A DNA stretch of 64,000 bases from contig NC_135248.1 of assembly GCF_947623445.1 (NCBI RefSeq), positions 10,540,977 to 10,604,976 on the forward strand, read 5' to 3'. Source of the DNA: Clavelina lepadiformis. Its lineage: Eukaryota > Chordata > Ascidiacea > Aplousobranchia > Clavelinidae. The notes under the pieces are model-generated. The model was given only the letters and a program-made list of their open reading frames with translations. It was not told the DNA's origin and made no database searches. A program made the translations under genes and the position numbers. Positions 1 to 13,298 of this stretch are shown here, piece after piece; position 1 is the first letter of the stretch; each line of letters begins with the position of its first letter.

Positions 1-2623
1 ACTGATCCGAGGACTGCCACAATATGTAATAACCGAGGAAATTGTGTCAATGGACAATGCGTCTGCATGTAAGTTTCCTGATCAGATTTAGTTCAGATTT
101 AGTTGTTTTAGATTTATTTCCAAATTTAGTTTGAAAATAAATTAATCCGTTGCTTTATCAAAACTTTATTTTCAAAGGCAACGACCCGGCAGAAAACTTG
201 ATGGAAGATATTGTGAGTGTGACAATACGACCTGTTACAGAAGCAGTGGGAAAATCTGTAATGGTAAGAAAGGTTTTAACGTGTATCGTATTGATTTTCA
301 CTTAGGAATATACTGGAGCGAATCCAGAGCGGCTGATTAAGGCGGCCACCAAAATGTAAGAAAGTTGGATACTTTGGAAAGTTGAAAGTTTTAAATTTTA
401 GGTAGACAGACCTTTTCGCTGAAATCGTAATACAAAAGGATAATTTCGCTTCATGGTTTTCTGCGATATTGCATCTCACGCGCGGTTTCCACAATGTCTT
501 GTCAATCTCTTGTTGGAAAATTTAAGGTTCAATTGTTCTTTGATACCGATGTAAACATTTTACCATAGCTATGAGGATCTACACTTTGTGACATTGACAA
601 TCCATAACCAATTGTATTAAAGAAACTAAAGCTGTCATTATATTACATTAACAAATAACTTTTCAACTTAGTAACTATAACGGCGACGCTTTAATGTGCT
701 TGGCTCTTTGTGTCATTTAAAATGTTATATAGCTTACTATGTTTTAAAGCAGGGGTTCCCAACCTTTTTATGTTCTCGTACCACTTAGCCACCACGAATA
801 GTCAACACGTACCACTATTTTCAAAACAACTAATTTTATCCAATATTCGCACAGCAGCATTGTATTAATAACAATGACAGCAGGGAGCAAGATCGACAAA
901 AGTAGCTTACTGAGTGCAGAGAATTTAGTACGGAAAGAAATAAAAGTGTTGTTCGCATATTTTAGCAACTCAAAATTAAATTGTTATACTACTATACTGT
1001 ATATCGCATGCAACGGAGAGCTGCTCGCGTACCACCTAAAAAGCTCCCGCGTACCACTAGTGGTACGCGTACCACCGGTTGGGAACCCCTGTTTTAAAGG
1101 TATTGTAGATTATATTTGCGCCAATTGAAATTCGCTTGAAAATAGTTAATGGTCCGTTTTAACCGTCCGTCTACTGCACTGGTAAAGATCCCTCACTTGC
1201 AAGATTTTTTCATTTTTCCTGCACAAAGCTACATAGTGAGACAGGAGAATTATCACATAAACTTATTACTTGGAACCTAATTATGTAACTGCAACGCAGT
1301 TCCCAAAGTAAAATCTTGTTGCATTTCCTCCTATTTTCTTTTAATGTAGATAACTATAACTATCTAATAATACGAACAAGTTTACACAACTGCTTGTGAA
1401 AGTTGATGAAAGTTTTGTGTTTAAATGCTATTCTTATCATTCAGCTCACGGAACTTGTAACTGTGGTAATTGCGAATGCAATGACGGGTGGCAAGGACGA
1501 GCTTGTGAATGTACATTGGACACATCAGCTTGCTTTGATACAAGTCCAAATGCAATTGACAGCACACAGCCTTGCAATGGCAATGGTGAATGTGAATGCG
1601 GAGTCTGCAGTTGCTTTTCCGAGGTGAAAATGGCTTTTTCTTATGTATATATTTACATCATCTACTTTTATGCATTTTATGACTAAATTATTTCACGGCA
1701 GTGTTTTTTTGTACAGTATCCCGGACAATACTGTCAAGTAAACTTGGCAACAACGACAACCTCTACGACTAGAAAGCCAACAACGACAACATCTACAACC
1801 AGAAAGCCAACAACGACAACATCTACGACCAGAAAGCCAACAACGACAACAACTACGACTAGAAAGCCAACAACGACAACAACTACGACTAGAAAGCCAA
1901 CAACGACAACAACTACGACTAGAAAGCCAACAACGACAACAACTACGACTAGAAAGCCAACAACGACAACAACTACGACTAGAAAGCCAACAACGACAAC
2001 AACTACGACTAGAAAGCCAACAACGACAACAACTACGACTAGAAAGCCAACAACGACAACAACTACGACCAGAAAGCCAACAACGACAACATCTACGACT
2101 AGAACCACAACAACTTTGTCAACGACCACCACAACTACTGAACCTTCTAGTATGTTGTATAACTGTATAGAACTATTATTTTTTTTTATAGATGATGTTC
2201 ACATTATACCACAGAATATAGGCCTTACAAGTTATTCGGTTCAGTTAGCAAACAGTTTTTGTTTTTGTTTTGAATGAAATCTGGTAGTAAGCTGTTATAA
2301 ACCTGACAGAATCAGATGTGATTATGCCACATTACGAAACGCTTCCAAGTTCCAGTGTTTTCATTAATACCGGTCTATAAGTTATATAAAACTATATCTT
2401 TTCTTTATTTAAACGAATAAACGAATAAGAATGCTTGTTTGTCCCATGTTTAGGTATAGAGAGGGCTTGCACAGACGATGGCGTGGAATGCATGTTGCCT
2501 TTTCAATATCAAGGTGAAACTCACTACAAGTGCATTCCTTACTCCGTATATTCCTCTTACAACTGGTGTTATACGGATAAAGACGGCACTTGGGACTATT
2601 GTGGACAATGTCCTTCCACATGA
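1..2623 (+). CDS. Integrin-beta-like EGF stalk with Thr-rich linker and C-terminal fibronectin type II domain (5' end outside window)
   Basis: Five exons read in one frame: 1-68, 178-263, 1445-1623, 1717-2149 and 2454-2623 (TGA), with GT-AG introns and matching phases. Exons 1-3 encode cysteine-rich integrin-type EGF modules; the signatures GRYCECDN and CNCGNCECNDGWQG are typical of the beta-integrin stalk (I-EGF 2-4). Exon 4 adds the end of the last module (YPGQYCQ) and twelve 10-residue Thr-rich units (TTTTTTTRKP). Exon 5 encodes a fibronectin type II-like domain: four Cys, PFQYQGETHYKC, then NWCYTDKDGTWDYC, ending seven residues later. No beta-tail domain, membrane helix or cytoplasmic NPxY tail follows, so the C-terminus is probably extracellular. 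The Thr block could carry O-glycans (inference). A beta-I domain may lie upstream, outside the window. Domain calls are strong; the exact function is unknown. Confidence 0.8.
750..1091. mobile_element. Short non-autonomous hAT-type element (MITE) in an intron
   Basis: It begins CAGGGGTTCCCAACC and ends with the exact reverse complement, GGTTGGGAACCCCTG, over 342 bp. Both ends are flanked by the same 8-bp target duplication, TTTTAAAG (742-749 and 1092-1099), the hAT signature. No transposase is encoded. It sits in the intron between exons 2 and 3 of the integrin-stalk gene. The perfect duplication suggests a fairly recent insertion. Confidence 0.92.
1750..2109 (+). repeat. 30-bp in-frame coding minisatellite, about 12 units
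   Basis: Twelve consecutive 30-bp units, each encoding a 10-residue Thr-rich unit ending Arg-Lys-Pro. The middle units are identical or nearly so at the DNA level, while the first three and the last carry TCT (Ser) variants. The period is a multiple of three, so copy-number change alters linker length without shifting frame. The antisense open frame (Val-rich) is a by-product of the repeat. Confidence 0.97.
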
Positions 2624-5260
2624 AACTAAAATACGGTACTTACCACGAATCTTGTAACGTTTTAATTGGTCTTGTTGCATATTCTTGTTGCTGTTCTTTT
2701 CAGTTTAGGTTCAGGTTCCGGTATTTAGTTAACATTGTCTAGTTTTTTATTACTGTATGATATACTTTTGCATTCACATTATAGTCACTAACTCACTTTG
2801 ACACTCATAATATATACTGTAATGGGACAAGGCTAATACACATGTAGTCTTTGTACAATTATGATAGGCCTAACTAAAATATAGTGTTTGCTGTGACACA
2901 TAAGTATAAAGAGCAAATACCGAAAGAGTATAGCGTACTACTGCCCAGCTACAGTATGTTAACAGATATTTTTTATAAAGATTAAGTGAAATGCTTCTTC
3001 TTATGTGCTGTATTGTGTAGCGTATTGATTAGCAATATCAAGAGTGCTTCGTATTTATAAGCGTGATTATAGTCTTTTTTAGATAAGATATTACCATACT
3101 CTAAGCTATGTTCAGTAGGGACAGTAAGCTGCACTATACCGTTGTGAGCTATGTTGCGTGCTATTTATTAAAATTGCTGCAATGTCTCTTCAGCGTCCAA
3201 ATGCCCTTTACATATTTTTTATGTATCTCCGTTGGGCACTTCTGTAGGCGACATTTTTACGTTCAGCATATTCTTTGTGCTTTATTATTGAATGCAGAAA
3301 CGTATACTTCTCAAGTTTTATTATGTACGAGCCTATATTACAGTATTCTGTATCTGTACAATCTTTGTCAGGAAATTTTCTACCTAATAATATTGTATCA
3401 TCTTGTTCAATTTTTGCCATTAATTGTGCGGAGCTTAGGTTACGATGCGAAACGCTATAGAAGAGAAAGAACACGCGAAGAAAATATGGTTTTGGACAAG
3501 AAACTGATGATGCCATTTATGGTGAAATGTTTTTTGTCGTAAAATACAAAACTGACTGATCTGATAGTATTTACATTTATTTACACCGTGAGCAGTAGCG
3601 GTTTTTGGGTGGGGCGACCCTTCCAAAGCCCCCACCCCTCTATTACTGTATAAGCGCTCTAAAAATAGCTAAGCGCCCATATATAGATTTCCAAACCAAT
3701 CATATTTTCTCCACCATCACAAATTTACTGATATATTTATTTGCGTTTGACCCTTTCCTATTTAGAGCCACACAAAAACGTAAACAATTGCGCTGTATCG
3801 TTTTCCAGAATTTTGGAGGTAAATCACAAGGCGTTACGCTGAATTTATAAGTTATAAGATTGGTATCGCTAGACTTTTGATAATTGTAATTCTGCCTAAT
3901 AACGAAAGGCCACTTGTTGAGCATTGATTAATTATGGTAGAATCTTTTTTTAAATCGGTGTGAAGTTTAAATTAATAATTTTGTTTTCCGCATTAGATTT
4001 GTCTGTTGGAATATTTTATCCAAGGTAGGTTATTTGGTCACCTGGCCAGTTTAAACCTTTCTCTTCCAATGAATGACCAGTTCTCGAACGTAGAGATCTT
4101 ATATAAAAATCTTGGGATTTGTTTTTCTATATTTTGCAGCTCGATGCTTTACAGAACTTGTCCAATATTCAAAATACTTCTCAAAAATCTTTTGACTCGG
4201 TCAGTATAGCGTATATTTCGGCGAAGATCTAACACAGCGCCACTTACCGATAACTAAACTTGCCTGGACTTCTGGTACAAAATATCTTTAGCACAACCTG
4301 CATTTAACGACATACCGACGCCTTACCGAGGACGTAGCCAACTTGACCAATTGGACTTTGGCGGCGCAAGATGTTCTCCTTTTGAGTGATGAAAAAATGG
4401 TAGCCCTTGGTATAATCACACGAATCAAACTGTCAAAAGTTTGAGAAGATTTTTGAACCGCCATTACAACGTAACAATGCAATTAGCATTATAATAATGG
4501 GGTTGTCATGTTTGGAAGGTTTTCCGGGATAAAAATACAAGACTTTACTGAAACTCAGAAAAAATGTTCACAGGAAGGGAAAATGAAAATACATGTCATT
4601 AAAGGAAAATACATGTCATTACAGACCCATTACTTTCTTTTGGGCAGACGTTGTTTTTTCAGAAGATGGATCAGTTTTAAAAAGTTTAACATAATCTACT
4701 TATTGAATTCGGCATTTTTGGTTCTGCTTAGTTTGTGAAAGGATTTTATACAAATTAATAGCCGTAGCTCATACATAGAGATATTATACGAAACTTTAAA
4801 AGAAGTGCACATTATATATATTATACGTTTATGTTAGCAGCTGCTTTAGTGCTTTGTCATAGTTCATAAACGCGTTGCTTTATTTCAGGCAATTTGTTGC
4901 AATCATCTAACGAAATTAAACAAAAACATCTACATAAGCCTAATTCACAAAATTGCAAAAATTTCACAAAAACAGAATAGCAACGAAATATGCTAAACTT
5001 TAAAAACACCTGGAAATTAATTGTAGTTTTTTTTATTACCCTTACGATACGTTATTAGCCTACTACTAAAGTCAAGATCACCTCAGAATACGCACACGAT
5101 GTAATTTTATAAAAATCAGCAATCACTTCAACACACTAACAGTTTTTTTACAAAGTAAAAGGAAACGAAAAAGTATTAATGAAATAAGATAGCAAAGTTA
5201 TTTACAGCGTTTTATACAACAAGGCACGCAACGAAACAATTACAAATGATAAATGTGACG
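2624..5260. other. Intergenic region without a recognised gene
   Basis: Holds the probable 3' UTR of the integrin-stalk gene and AT-rich sequence. Around 3596 the sequence AGTAGCGGTTTTTGGGTGGG resembles a hAT element end, but no partner end was found. A 16-bp direct repeat (AAAATACATGTCATTA) occurs near 4588 and 4607. Open frames here are short and lack recognisable domains. Confidence 0.5.
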
Positions 5261-7659
5261 TTACATAAAATGTAGACGTCGATTCTTTTGACCAAACTTT
5301 GCAAAAACATTGTCGTAATTTAATGCCAGATCACGATTAATGTACAAAGAAGCGAGACCATTTAAACAAGTCTCTTCTATGGTGGACCGCAAATAACTTT
5401 TAATGTACTTCAAAGTACTAAAGGAACGTTCATTTAAAACAGAGGTTACCGAAAATGTTGCAAATATTTGAAAAAGAATTGCGACACCTGGAAAAGTCTG
5501 CAGGGAGTTCGCATTCTACAAAACATCAACTGGTCGAATGGGAAACCTTTATTTTGACATTTCCAGTAGGTTTGCCACCTCAGATGTTCTACTTCCATTG
5601 AATCCTTACTACAGGGGAAAATAAAAACCTCAAATTGTTCAACAGCGGACTCAATACTGGTAAAAGAGAACTTGATGCAATAGTGAGGTGACAGTAATTG
5701 CAAAAAGGGCTGCTTCTGTTTAAGAACTAAATCGTTCTTTAAGTTGAGCCACGACGCTATCCAGAAAAGGATAAAACACTACTCTTTTTGTAATAAGTGG
5801 AGGCTGTATCAACGGGAACATATTTACGGACACCATCGCGTGATTAAGATCAAAAGACGATGGTTGTAGCAAAGTAGAAAGCGTTTTCGTAACTTCCATC
5901 GCTCTTGAGATGATTTCCATTGAAATCAGGAAGTTGACAGTTAGAGAATTCAAAGATGGACAAAGTTCCCTAAATGTGAGGACAGCAGACTGTTTTTCTA
6001 CCCACTGTGTTTGGCAATGTTATTACAGTCTTACACGGGAGTTCTCTGAGCATTCCCACGTAATAGTTTGCTGAAGAACAGACATACGTTTGTTTGATTT
6101 TGCAAAGAAAACTGCAGTGGCTTGCATGACTACAACTGCGAAGCTGATGGGTTGAACGGAAGTAGCATGAGTGAGGCACAGATTGAAATTATGAGCAGCT
6201 CAACAAATATGGATCACTTGTGAGGCAGAAGCTCCGCGCATGCTTTTGAGCACCATTGTAATTCTCTGGCAAAGCTGAAGCACCGTTGTATCCTTGGGAA
6301 ACCATAAAAAAAACATCTGCACCAGATTGTTTAAGAATTCGAAGAAGCTGATCTACTAAACTTGCGCCTGTGAGATTAGGTGCAAGAGCGAAATACAAGA
6401 ATCTTTCATGTATGTAGCCTAAAAATCTTTTACATACCACAGACAAACACTCAGCTGCTCTTGTTTCGAAAAATCCATTGTTTCATCGGCTATGAGAGTA
6501 AAAAGTTTTGCGATGCACACTTCTTGCACGATGACCATTCTCTGCACGACTTCAATATCATTGATAAGATTGTTTTGTGCACTAGGATATTGCATTACGA
6601 GGAGCATGTTTTAGATGTTTTTGCAATAGCCTACATCAGCGTGGTCCAACTTCTTTTCATCGCTGGCCAAAATCAGAAAATTTTTTTATCTTGCGGGCCA
6701 ATGTTTTAAAATTAGAACTGAAAAACAATATGACATTGATATTAGAACTGAAATTAGAACTGAAAAAAGTTCTCTTTTTTTATTAAAACTGAAATTAGAA
6801 TAGTTCAAAACTTAGCTATTAAATGCTGATCAATGTGACTTCTGCGGTCGAGGTTCTTCCTCGACAATAGCGACTATCAAAGCTGACTATGAGTTCGCGG
6901 GACAAAAATCGGTGCTCGCGGGCCAACTTTGGCCCGCGGGCCTGCAGTTGGACCACGCTGGCCTACATCATTTCCGCATTGTATCATTAAATGGATAGGA
7001 GCCCGAAAGTTATTCTCGTTGAACGGATAGCTCACCACTATCCCCGTGTCCACTCAAAGCTTGCCTAAGTCGTCCCAGGTGTTAAATTGCTTTGAGGATT
7101 TGTTTGAAACACTATCGATTCTTCCCTCGCTTCCCTGCAAAGATGTTCATCAACTGCATAGCAACGCTTCTAGTGTCATTTGTCAATCGAAGTTGCAGCT
7201 TATTTGCCCGTCCCACACATTGTGCAAAGAAATCCGTTTGAGACCACTCAGCTTAACACCTTGAACTGCATTCACGCAAATATCACGCAATATTTGCAAA
7301 ATAAGCCATTTTTTAAGAGAGAAAGCAAAAGATTCATTTAAACCAGAAACATGTTGCTTTCCCAAATAATTTTTTCGCTATTTTTCGTCGTCTTTGCGCT
7401 CGATGATAGGCCAAACAAAGCTGTCAGGAGGACTTCACACATTGTCCAACAGTTCAAGACGCTTTCGGTCATCTAACACAGGAATGTCACTGGCATGTCC
7501 AATGTCAAATGGTGACACTGCATCCGACAAACATTTGACATCCTTTTTACTAGAACAGGGAACGATACTGTGACCACTTACAGCCTTGATCGTTTCAAAA
7601 ACTAACAACATTTTCTGCATTTTTGACGCTGAAAAATAATCTTTTATTCCTCGTTTCAT
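5261..7659 (-). mobile_element. Decayed hAT transposase (ZMYM1-like) remnant
   Basis: Minus-strand fragments read in order but in changing frames. The N-terminal piece (7435-7659) starts MKRGIKDYFSASKMQKM. The middle pieces (6419-6607, 6189-6446) hold LIADETMDFSKQEQLSV and FFMVSQGYNGASALPENYNG, the core typical of ZMYM1/TTF-type hAT transposases. The C-terminal piece (5261-5455) has the hAT dimerisation signature NERSFSTLKYIKSYLRSTI followed by LNGLASLYINRD and a TAA at 5261-5263. Frame changes, stops and a nested element at 6637-6960 show it is non-functional. Outer terminal repeats were not identified. The family assignment rests on pattern recognition and is firm for hAT. Confidence 0.85.
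6637..6960. mobile_element. hAT-type MITE nested in the older hAT transposase
   Basis: A 324-bp element with terminal inverted repeats CAGCGTGGTCCAACT and AGTTGGACCACGCTG, flanked by a perfect 8-bp duplication GCCTACAT (6629-6636 and 6961-6968). The interior near each end carries GCGGGCCAA-type sequence. It lies inside the decayed transposase at 5261-7659, so it inserted after that copy. It has no coding capacity. Confidence 0.92.
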
Positions 7660-7808
7660 GACTGACTTCCCTATAGAGAAACTGAAACGATGCTATCGGC
7701 AAAAACTCTTTATAAATAACTGTATTCCTTGAAAAAGCTGAAACAATGGCCATTTGAAACAGTATTAAGAAAGATAATTAAATTTTTCATATTTCAATTA
7801 AATACTGC

Positions 7809-7900
7809 AGTGGTTCCCAAATAGTGTGCTGCGGCGCACTAGTGTAGGAAGGTTCCAGGAGCGCTGAAGCTTATGTGTTTCTTCTAAAAGGGAACACAAT
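7809..7900. mobile_element. Possible left end of another hAT element
   Basis: CAGTGGTTCCCAAATAGTG followed by TGCTGCGGCGCACTAGTG resembles the ends of hAT elements in many animals. No matching right end or target duplication was found, so it may be a truncated copy. The end coordinate is arbitrary. Confidence 0.4.
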
Positions 7901-10900
7901 TAAGAAGAGGGCTTTGCGTATTTGCATGTCACCCACCCGTAAATACGCTAGTGCGAAATAATATGATGGGTAAGCTCCGTCTCAAAACCTAGCCATCCGT
8001 ACCGTTTGAACAAAATTGCGTAATCCACACCAGCAAGCACATTTCAAAACAATCTTAACATTGTGTATAGCTTTAAATCAGAAATGCAAATATCATTTGG
8101 CATCGTCATATTAATTATTATCAACCGCTCAGTTTTCAAAAATTCCCGTATGGGCCTATACATTCTGCAAATCCTGTTTTGCTTTGCCTGAGTTGTTTTT
8201 TTATCGTAAATAGAAAAGCTCGTGGCCTTTCGAATCTTATTAGCAAAGCTGTAAAAGTTAAACTTCTTTTATGTTAAGTTTGACTCAGTACTGTAGTACG
8301 TTGCTTACTATATATTTACGATGAAGCTAATTCGAACACACTAGTGAGACACACAGTGATGAACGAGCAATAGAAAAAAGCATAAACGATTCATTACTTA
8401 ACGCTTCGCCATAATAGTAATGGTCTATTTATGTTGACCGTTCCTGTAACAAATTTTTATCTCCAAAAACTGCTAATGCATATTTTTTAAATTTTACGGT
8501 CTATCTCTCATAAGAACACACTATTATGAAAAACTTTGGAATCGAAACCATATTTGTCAAAAGTGTTTTCATTTAAAAATTCGTAGCTGTAAAATCACTA
8601 ACTTTACCACCAATGGCGCCAGACCCCTCACTAAAAGTTCTGCTTGCAATCTTGTACCGGTATGTAGAAATGTATCATATGAAAATCTAGACCTATGCCT
8701 CAACCGATTTTAACTCAACAAGGTAAAAAGTTTGTTTTGTTTTGCCAAAGAATCCTCTGCACCAATCTTCGGGACGAAAAAAGGATCTAGTGCAAAAGTG
8801 CACAGCCGCGTGATGCATTTATATCCTAGGTCTACCAGAGACCCCTGCTAACCAAATTGTGACGTCAATTTGTTGTGCAATTAATTATACTCATTAACGT
8901 ACTTGACAGTGGTCAGGTAAGTAGCCTAAGCATTTTCCCCGTATTGTGTATGCATGGAAGAAGGCATGTCATTGGTCAGACTGCAAAGTTAGGCATAGGC
9001 GCACTCGGTGATGCAATGGTATAGACTGGGCTATTGTATTTCATGAGCTTAAGTGGTGTACTTACAGACTTAGGCTTACCAGTAAGTTGCGTTTTTTTTT
9101 TGCACCTTGCACATGACTTGGACAGAGCTCTTGTGCACTAAATTTTCAATTAATTTAAAGGTTGCATAAGTCAAACTTTGTACATTACTGTGTATGAATT
9201 GCGCACATAAGAAGGTGTAGTGCCATTGTTTCGAACAGACACTTGTACACTTTGTCATTTTTGGTTGTTTAGCGCACGCAAGATCTTGCTGAAAACGGCC
9301 ATAGCCTACTCTGCAATCAGAGACGGGTGAAATTTTTAAAGTTTTGGTGAACGTTTTAGTTTCTGGGCTTTGCCATTATTTTCCGCTTGTTGATTGGTTG
9401 TGCATATGTCTAATTATTTTTTGCTATAACAAGATCCAAAGCACTGAAGCACCAATCTTTTAGTTCCCCACAGGCAATGGCAAAAAATAAAATAAAGAAA
9501 AAATAAAGAGATCTAGGCCTAGCTTAGATAAAATATTTTGTACCAGATACTGTATTAGGCCTTTTTCCCAGCTAAGCTTGTGATGACCCGACAGGAAAGT
9601 TTGGCAGTTTTCAACGAGTATTTTTGCGTGCAGAGACACAAATTTTGGTCTCATGGTTACATAGAAGGCTCAATTGTTTATTTGTCATAAATCGGTGTGA
9701 AGTAAAAAAGTTTGACTTGCATGTTGATGAACAACATGTGTGTAACAGCGCAAGGAATGTCATTTCCACATTTTCCACTATGAGGACAAACTTTTGAGTT
9801 ACACCACCAGATTTATTTTTTAATTGTCAAAAGTGAGACTAATAAATCTATCAGCGAAAACCTGATGGTCATGCAATTGTGATTTTATAACTTTGATAAG
9901 CAGTTGCCGGTGAAATAGGGTCTATTGGCGCTATTGCGACCAACAAACTTGAACTTAAAGTTAAAAACAACCCAACAAAAAATTTAAACTTTTTTTGATT
10001 AACGTTTACAATCTAGTTTTCCTTAGGTTAAGTTAAGCAAAATCAAATGTGTTGCTTTCTATCGTGTCGCATATGTAACGTTAGTTATGGGCCGAAGAAT
10101 ACAAGTATCTCAAAAACTGGTTTTGCTGATGTTTGAAAATAAAAAAATAGGATTTTGAGCACAGTGCAATACCGTTATTTTGTTACTTTAAAATTTTAGA
10201 TTTCTTTCTCAATTTATTCTTTATCTTTCTCCAATATATTTTAGGGTAACAATAATTTCAAAATAACCCCTTAAATGCGTAAAAGTTGGGTTTTTCCTTT
10301 GTCTGATGCATGTTGTTCGTACATGTTTTTCTGTTTTTTTTTCATGTTTCTTTAACTCATGTTTACAGAACAGTTGTCTTGAGCTTAAAATAAAATTATT
10401 TCAATTAAAATCTAAAATTAAAGTTTGAATGTAAAAAACCTTTTTTAAATAACTAGTTAAAAATCTCTTGCAGCAAAAGCCTGGATTACCCTTGAAGCGT
10501 GTACAGTACACGAATATCTTTCACTTTAAAATTTTAATGTCTTACTTGAACCCTTACAAAACAGTGTTACCTTGGCGGCATAATCTCCATATTATCTCAA
10601 TAATTTCAATATTATCCTGTGACCTGTGGTCCCATGGCTTGACACAATAGTTAAGCCAGAGAGTAAACAAATTCATAATGTCTGCATGGAGAATGTACCG
10701 AAGCTGAAACACGAATTTTAGAGTTTATACCCTTGACCACTAGATGAAGACATTGAACAACACCCCCTTCACCCAAAACAGGAAATTGCCCCAATTGCCT
10801 TTATGATAAGTTGTCTTCAGATAGCTTAAAATTAAGTTGCCTAAAGTACATACTATACTTCAATTATTATAAGTTGTTAGTTCAGGAGTAAATAATTTTG

Positions 10901-11760
10901 GTTACGTTTTGTTTTGATGACTGGTTTTTGTTATGATTAAAAGTAAGTGAGTGATAGTTTCGGTTATAGTAAGATGGACATTCTATGTATCTATAAATAG
11001 CCTTTAATGTCATCGAATGCAGAAAATGGTAGCATACACTTTGTTTATGTTATACAAATCTTTTCACGATTTCTCTAAAAAATTGGGCAGCTGTGAATAG
11101 GCTTATTGCTTACGTTAAGACTATGTGGAATTTAGGCTCTTTGTTATACATTACTTTGACCAGACATATTCTTTCATTTTAAATTAGTAAGCTTAAAAAG
11201 ACACGTGGTCTGTTGTACCAAGTGTTATTTCTCTGTTAAAGAATTTGACAATATGTCACTCCTAAAACAAAAAGAGAACATGGAGAATAAACAATGGCAG
11301 GAACACGATAGTGTTTTAATGCAGCTCATATTTGGAACTTGCTAGCTCTACATTTGTAATAAATTTAAGAAAGGCATTGATGTCGGTTGCTCCAGTTCAT
11401 TGGTCCTGGTAAACGGTTTAAAATTTGGGCTATATGGTTTAACAAGACAATATGAAAACAAGTAAACAAGAATATGTATGTATCTATCAGAAATTGTACA
11501 AAATTCCTGGTTAACCAGCGCTCGAGCGATGAAGAACCATTGCCAGGTTTAATTCATGCAAAAGACTTTCCCCAATCCAATTATATAGATGATACCATGG
11601 ACCCATTGAAGCGTTTGTTGGCGTTGATGCATTCTTTTTGAAACATTTGAAGAACTTGCTTTTCACTGCATTGATCATTTATTGAATTAAGGCTTAGGCT
11701 TAGATTGGAATAAACACTACTTATTCTAAGTGACAAAAACCAGATACGTTGTGCAAAACA

Positions 11761-11824
11761 AGCATGTTAACCTGGACAGACTCTGGCTGCCATAAAGCAT
11801 GTTAACCTGGACAGACTCTGGCTG
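11761..11824. repeat. Two-copy tandem duplication, 35-bp period
   Basis: A 29-bp segment (starting AGCATGTTAACCTGGACAGA) occurs at 11761-11789 and again, identical, at 11796-11824, with CCATAA between. No known function. Confidence 0.95.
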
Positions 11825-12737
11825 TTTGTGCCCAGGTGAAAACTCTGATAACATGGTGAAACATTTCAAAAAATAACAATAACAACAATCAGAAAGTAAT
11901 GAAGTTAAGTATATTCTGGTGTAGTGGTACTATAAGAAGTTTCCCAAACTTAAAATGCAAGTACTACACTCGAAACAGGCCGTTGTGTAGAATTAGTTGT
12001 TGATATGCAATCTATACAAGTGGGCTTGAGCTAGCTGTTGGTTTCTGCATACAATATCGTGTCCATTAGCACTTATGCATGATGTTAAGTATCCAATGAC
12101 ACTTGCCTAAGTATTTGCCTCATCTTTAGGAAGAATATTTACATTTATTAGTTCTTTCATTAACAATTTGTTTCTTTCTTCATTTAATATTTTGGTGCTG
12201 GTTTTACAAACGAAAGTTTTTAATAAATTTCTTTTTATGTATGCAAATGCATGGCTTTACCTGAGTCAAGTACGATTAAAGGTTTATTATGTCATAACTC
12301 TACCTTTAGGAGTTACCTTTCCATTTAAATCTTAAGTCCTCACTTGGGTGTGCAATTGTGTATAGTTGTAAAATTGATCTTAGATTAATTATCAGACCGT
12401 CATTGTCTTAATTTGTAGATGTACCCGGTCTTCTCTTCTACAAATTTTTTTAAACATAATCTCCAGCTATAGTCTATGACATAGACTCTATGTGATGCAA
12501 TCGTTATGATACATATGCATAAATTCAAATAGCATAACATTGTAAAGTTTTTTGTATAATTTTATGTGGCTTTTGGTTGAACGTTTCTCATTCTTTTTGT
12601 TACAAGTAATAGAAATTTAATTACCGATATCTTTTTGAATTCAGTTTATTGCAAAATCGTACAAAAGTATTGTACAATATGCATAATAAATAGTTATAGT
12701 AGTATTGGTATCATACTGGTATCATATTCTATTTGCT

Positions 12738-13298
12738 AGAATGGTGGTCAAAGTAACTGCAGAAGTTACTTAAGCATAGAAGTATTGTTAAGAAGAAGTA
12801 TTGCTGTTTAAAACTACTCAAGTATGAAGTAGAAAGTAACACATTTTGAATTACTTAAGTAAGAAGTAGTTTGGGAAATCATTATCGATCTAAAATATGA
12901 GGTTGTAAAAGCCCAAATTACCAAGAGCTTACTAAAAGCAATACGACTGCAAGGAAATACATACTTTTTATGAAGATAAATAGTTTCAAACATACGTTTG
13001 TCCTTTGTCAGAGTATTGTTGGGTGAAAATGAAGTTATAGACTGTATATACACGCTTTGTGCGGATGTGATGGCAAATGAAAACTACCGCAAATTCTCTT
13101 CGAACTGAAACACTGACTACTTTCTATTTCAGCATTGGGAAACCTACTCAAGTACAATACTTTGGCCTAAAAACTACTTAAATAAAAGTAGAATTACCCA
13201 TGTACAGAACTAGTTAAGTAAGTTGACAAAGTAGAAGAAATTTAGTAGTAATGTAGTAGAAGACTTAGGTAAAACTACTTCGTTACTAACCACCACTG
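12738..13298. mobile_element. Worn hAT-like element rich in ACTACTT/AAGTAGT motifs
   Basis: The right end reads CGTTACTAACCACCACTG; its complement (CAGTGGTGGTTAGTAACG) approximately matches the left end AGAATGGTGGTCAAAGTAAC. The interior repeats AAGTAGAAGT/ACTACTCAAGTA-type motifs in both orientations. A clear 8-bp target duplication was not found, so the left boundary is approximate. There is no coding capacity. Confidence 0.5.

Noticed and set aside
1734-2132. Long Val-rich open frame on the minus strand
   Set aside because: It is the antisense of the Thr-rich minisatellite; the 30-bp period keeps several frames open.
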